Shown piece after piece: positions 30,552-32,034 of a stretch of DNA of 32,034 bases. Position 1 is the stretch's first letter, and every line of letters starts with the position of its first letter. This DNA is from Nitrososphaerota archaeon (GTDB taxonomy: Archaea > Thermoproteota > Nitrososphaeria > Nitrososphaerales > Gagatemarchaeaceae): the NCBI GenBank assembly GCA_016200025.1, contig JACQFO010000007.1:1-32034 (forward strand), in the 5' to 3' direction. The translations under genes and the position numbers were made by a program. The notes under the pieces were generated by a model that worked only from the letters and a program-made list of their open reading frames with translations, was not told where the DNA came from and did not search any database.

Positions 30552-31038
30552 TCTGCCTGAGGCGCCTTTCAAGCGACCTTAACTTTTTCCAGTGGCTTCC
30601 CTTCCAGTAGACGCGCCCGCAGTCTACACAGCGGTGGAACAGACGATGCCTTCGTTTGACTTCGGGGGGGACATGTGCGGACGCCTCGGACCTTTTCAGC
30701 ACGACCAGGGGTCCGTTGCAAACGGAACAGCGGGAGACCCCGCGGACGAGACGTATGGACGAGGCGAGCGCCCCGCCGACCACCGAGGTGAGCCTGGCGG
30801 CGTCGTTGTCGCCCACTACGAGCACGGACAGCATGCCGTCAGCTCTGGCCTTCAAGTAGAGCGATCGGTCGGCCGTGAGTGCCAGCCTGCGCTCCCTCCT
30901 CGCCAGTCTCAGAAAGTCAGGGTCGGAGCCCGAACGATAGTACTCGGTGTCGAAGCCGAGGGCGCGCAGCTTGCGGGCGAGAGAACCCAGCATCGCGTCG
31001 GCCAGGAGCTTCCGTGCGACTCCAGCCTTGTGAGCCAT
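30454..31038 (-). CDS. Mut7-C RNase-like (PIN-fold) protein with a C-terminal zinc ribbon
   Basis: The 194-residue product has an N-terminal Mut7-C PIN-like domain (LLADAMLGSLARKLRALGFDTEYY, LALTADRSLYLKA), with the first Asp at residue 14 and another in TADRSLY. A zinc ribbon follows (CSVCNGPLVVL near 104, then HRCVDCGRVYWKGSHW). This layout is common in archaeal Mut7-C proteins thought to act as ribonucleases. The ATG at 31038 lies 18 nt after the tyrS stop, so it is likely in the tyrS operon. The last 30 residues (Arg/Pro-rich) overlap the AMMECR1 coding start and may be poorly conserved. Confidence 0.85.
   Translation of the reverse strand: MAHKAGVARKLLADAMLGSLARKLRALGFDTEYYRSGSDPDFLRLARRERRLALTADRSLYLKARADGMLSVLVVGDNDAARLTSVVGGALASSIRLVRGVSRCSVCNGPLVVLKRSEASAHVPPEVKRRHRLFHRCVDCGRVYWKGSHWKKLRSLERRLRQNAETVVDGRRQGRCRPRKGLPRAQSPWDFSST
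30577..30584 (-). promoter_or_regulatory. TATA box for the AMMECR1-glycosyltransferase unit
   Basis: The minus strand reads AGTTAAGG, 29 nt upstream of ATG 30551. It lies inside the coding region of the Mut7-C gene, so this gene pair can be expressed apart from tyrS-mut7C. Confidence 0.45.
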
Positions 31039-31056
31039 CTCAACTTTGTCGGCGAG

Positions 31057-32034
31057 CTACCGCGTGGTTTCCGCAGTCTTCACTGCCATGTAGAGCTTCT
31101 TCGCCGAGGAAGTCTTCTCGAAGTGCACCCGTATGGGGGAGATGATGGAGTCGAGGGCGTCTGCGACTCCCCTCTTGAGGTCGGCGGGATGAAGGGTTCC
31201 ACCCCGGAAGGCCAGTTCCATCTCGTCGTAGCTCGTGAATTCGACCTTGCCGCCGAACTTCTCCGGTCGCTCCACGGAGAGCGACTTCTGTTTCCTGAAG
31301 ATGATGTACTTGGAGTACTCCATGGGGGCGTTGCCCTCAACGACCTTGGCTGGACAATAGGCGGAGTTCACCTTCTTCGCTATCTCCTCCCTGCTGTCGT
31401 GGACGAAGATCGCGGTCTCCGGCCTGCTCTTGCTCATCTTGCTCGCTATTTGGGAATCCAGGGTCCTGTTCTCATCGTACCCCTCCGCCTCCTTCTTCCC
31501 TCCAAGGCCGATGAGCATGTGGTGGTGCACTGCGACGGGCTTCTTCCACTTCATTTTGTCCGCAATCTCCCTGGCCAGGATGTTGGCACGCCTCTGGTCG
31601 AGGCCCAGTTGGCAGATGTCGACGTCGAGCCAGAAGATGTCGGCGACCTGCATCATTGGATAGAAGAGCTGGGCAGTCTGGATCAGGTCCTTGGTGGTGC
31701 GGCCCATGATCGTGAGTGCACGCTGGGTCCTGGCCAACGTGGCGTTCTGCGCGACTGTCACGACCCTCTTCCAGTACTCCTCGTCCTTGGCAGCGTCGCT
31801 CGTCCAGAGCACTTCCACCTTGCTCATGTCAACGCCCGCCGCGCGCCAGACCTCGATGAAGTACTTCCCCACCTCCTGGATGGTCGCGAGGTCCCCGCCC
31901 ATCTTGTTGTTGACCCAGCCGAACCAGTCGGCTATCCAGAGCTTCATCTTCACGCCCGCCTTCAGCATGTCCTCCACCAGGATGGGGCGCAGGACCCCGA
32001 ATGGAAGGTGCGCAAGGCCGCTGGGTTCGAAGCC
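31057..32034 (-). CDS. tyrS: Tyrosyl-tRNA synthetase, 5' end cut by the right edge
   Basis: The frame enters from the right edge at GFEPSGLAHLPFG and continues through 325 residues to TAG at 31057-31059. The archaeal/eukaryotic-type TyrRS core is visible: FEPSG for tyrosine binding, QVADIFWLDVDICQLGLDQRR (the helix that contacts Tyr and ATP), HHHMLIGL and KMSKSRPETAIFVHDS, the second class I signature. The HIGH motif reads HLPFG, without the usual second glycine and histidine. It charges tRNA-Tyr. An in-frame ATG at 31977 is internal to the conserved core, so the true start lies outside the window. Mut7-C follows after 18 nt. Confidence 0.9.
   Translation of the reverse strand, partial: GFEPSGLAHLPFGVLRPILVEDMLKAGVKMKLWIADWFGWVNNKMGGDLATIQEVGKYFIEVWRAAGVDMSKVEVLWTSDAAKDEEYWKRVVTVAQNATLARTQRALTIMGRTTKDLIQTAQLFYPMMQVADIFWLDVDICQLGLDQRRANILAREIADKMKWKKPVAVHHHMLIGLGGKKEAEGYDENRTLDSQIASKMSKSRPETAIFVHDSREEIAKKVNSAYCPAKVVEGNAPMEYSKYIIFRKQKSLSVERPEKFGGKVEFTSYDEMELAFRGGTLHPADLKRGVADALDSIISPIRVHFEKTSSAKKLYMAVKTAETTR

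Noticed and set aside
1..32034. tRNA/rRNA genes, CRISPR arrays, insertion sequences or attachment sites
   Set aside because: I saw no cloverleaf-like segment, no regularly spaced direct repeats, no transposase-like frame and no paired terminal repeats. Almost all sequence is taken up by protein genes with short gaps.

Overview
This is a gene-dense, high-GC stretch of archaeal chromosome. The archaeal assignment rests on RadA, an archaeal/eukaryotic-type AsnRS, a TyrRS ending, archaeal-type inositol-1-phosphate synthase, DUF373, AMMECR1 and Mut7-C proteins. It also rests on promoter layout: nearly every transcription unit has an A/T-rich TATA box centred about 24-35 nt upstream of its start codon, the spacing of leaderless or very short-leader archaeal transcripts. 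Half of the visible starts are TTG or GTG. An F420-type luciferase-like oxidoreductase, a MenA-like prenyltransferase and an ETF:menaquinone-type oxidoreductase suggest a respiring, acyl-CoA-oxidising heterotroph. A Thermoproteota/Nitrososphaeria-type lineage is my best guess, but other high-GC archaeal lineages cannot be excluded from this window alone. No tRNA, rRNA, CRISPR array or insertion sequence was seen, and no stretch over 300 bases lacks a gene.

Region 1 (1-17.4 kb) is a carboxylic-acid/acyl-CoA catabolic island. On the minus strand an acyl-CoA dehydrogenase, EtfB and EtfA overlap end to end. They are followed by a membrane Fe-S protein resembling EtfD, cut by the left edge, which would pass electrons to the quinone pool. 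On the plus strand follow a PrpD/MmgE-family protein, an LLM-class (F420-type) oxidoreductase, a UbiA/MenA-type prenyltransferase and a CPBP-like membrane protein. Next is a five-gene run: two SCP2-type thiolase-like proteins, an acetoacetyl-CoA-synthetase-like ligase and two DUF35 (Zn-ribbon/OB) proteins. Both thiolase-like proteins lack the nucleophilic cysteine and the second also lacks the GHP histidine, so ordinary thiolysis is unlikely; a heteromeric aldolase or C-C lyase of the DUF35-dependent kind is the most interesting alternative. A branched-chain aminotransferase, a canonical thiolase with all catalytic residues and a FadD-like acyl-CoA ligase complete the island.

Region 2 (17.5-22.7 kb) holds housekeeping and unknown genes: a DUF373 membrane protein with a cis-prenyltransferase (polyprenyl carrier synthesis), an eL22-like small basic-tailed protein, two divergent unknown genes whose shared promoter region contains a perfect 6-3-6 inverted repeat, a NUDIX hydrolase and inositol-1-phosphate synthase.

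Region 3 (22.6-25.4 kb) is one 906-codon secreted, membrane-anchored surface protein frame split by a single in-frame TAG.

Region 4 (25.4-32.0 kb) is informational: radA, asnS, a THUMP/ThiI-like protein with a degenerate PP-loop, a GT-B glycosyltransferase, AMMECR1, a Mut7-C RNase-like protein and the 3' part of tyrS, cut by the right edge.
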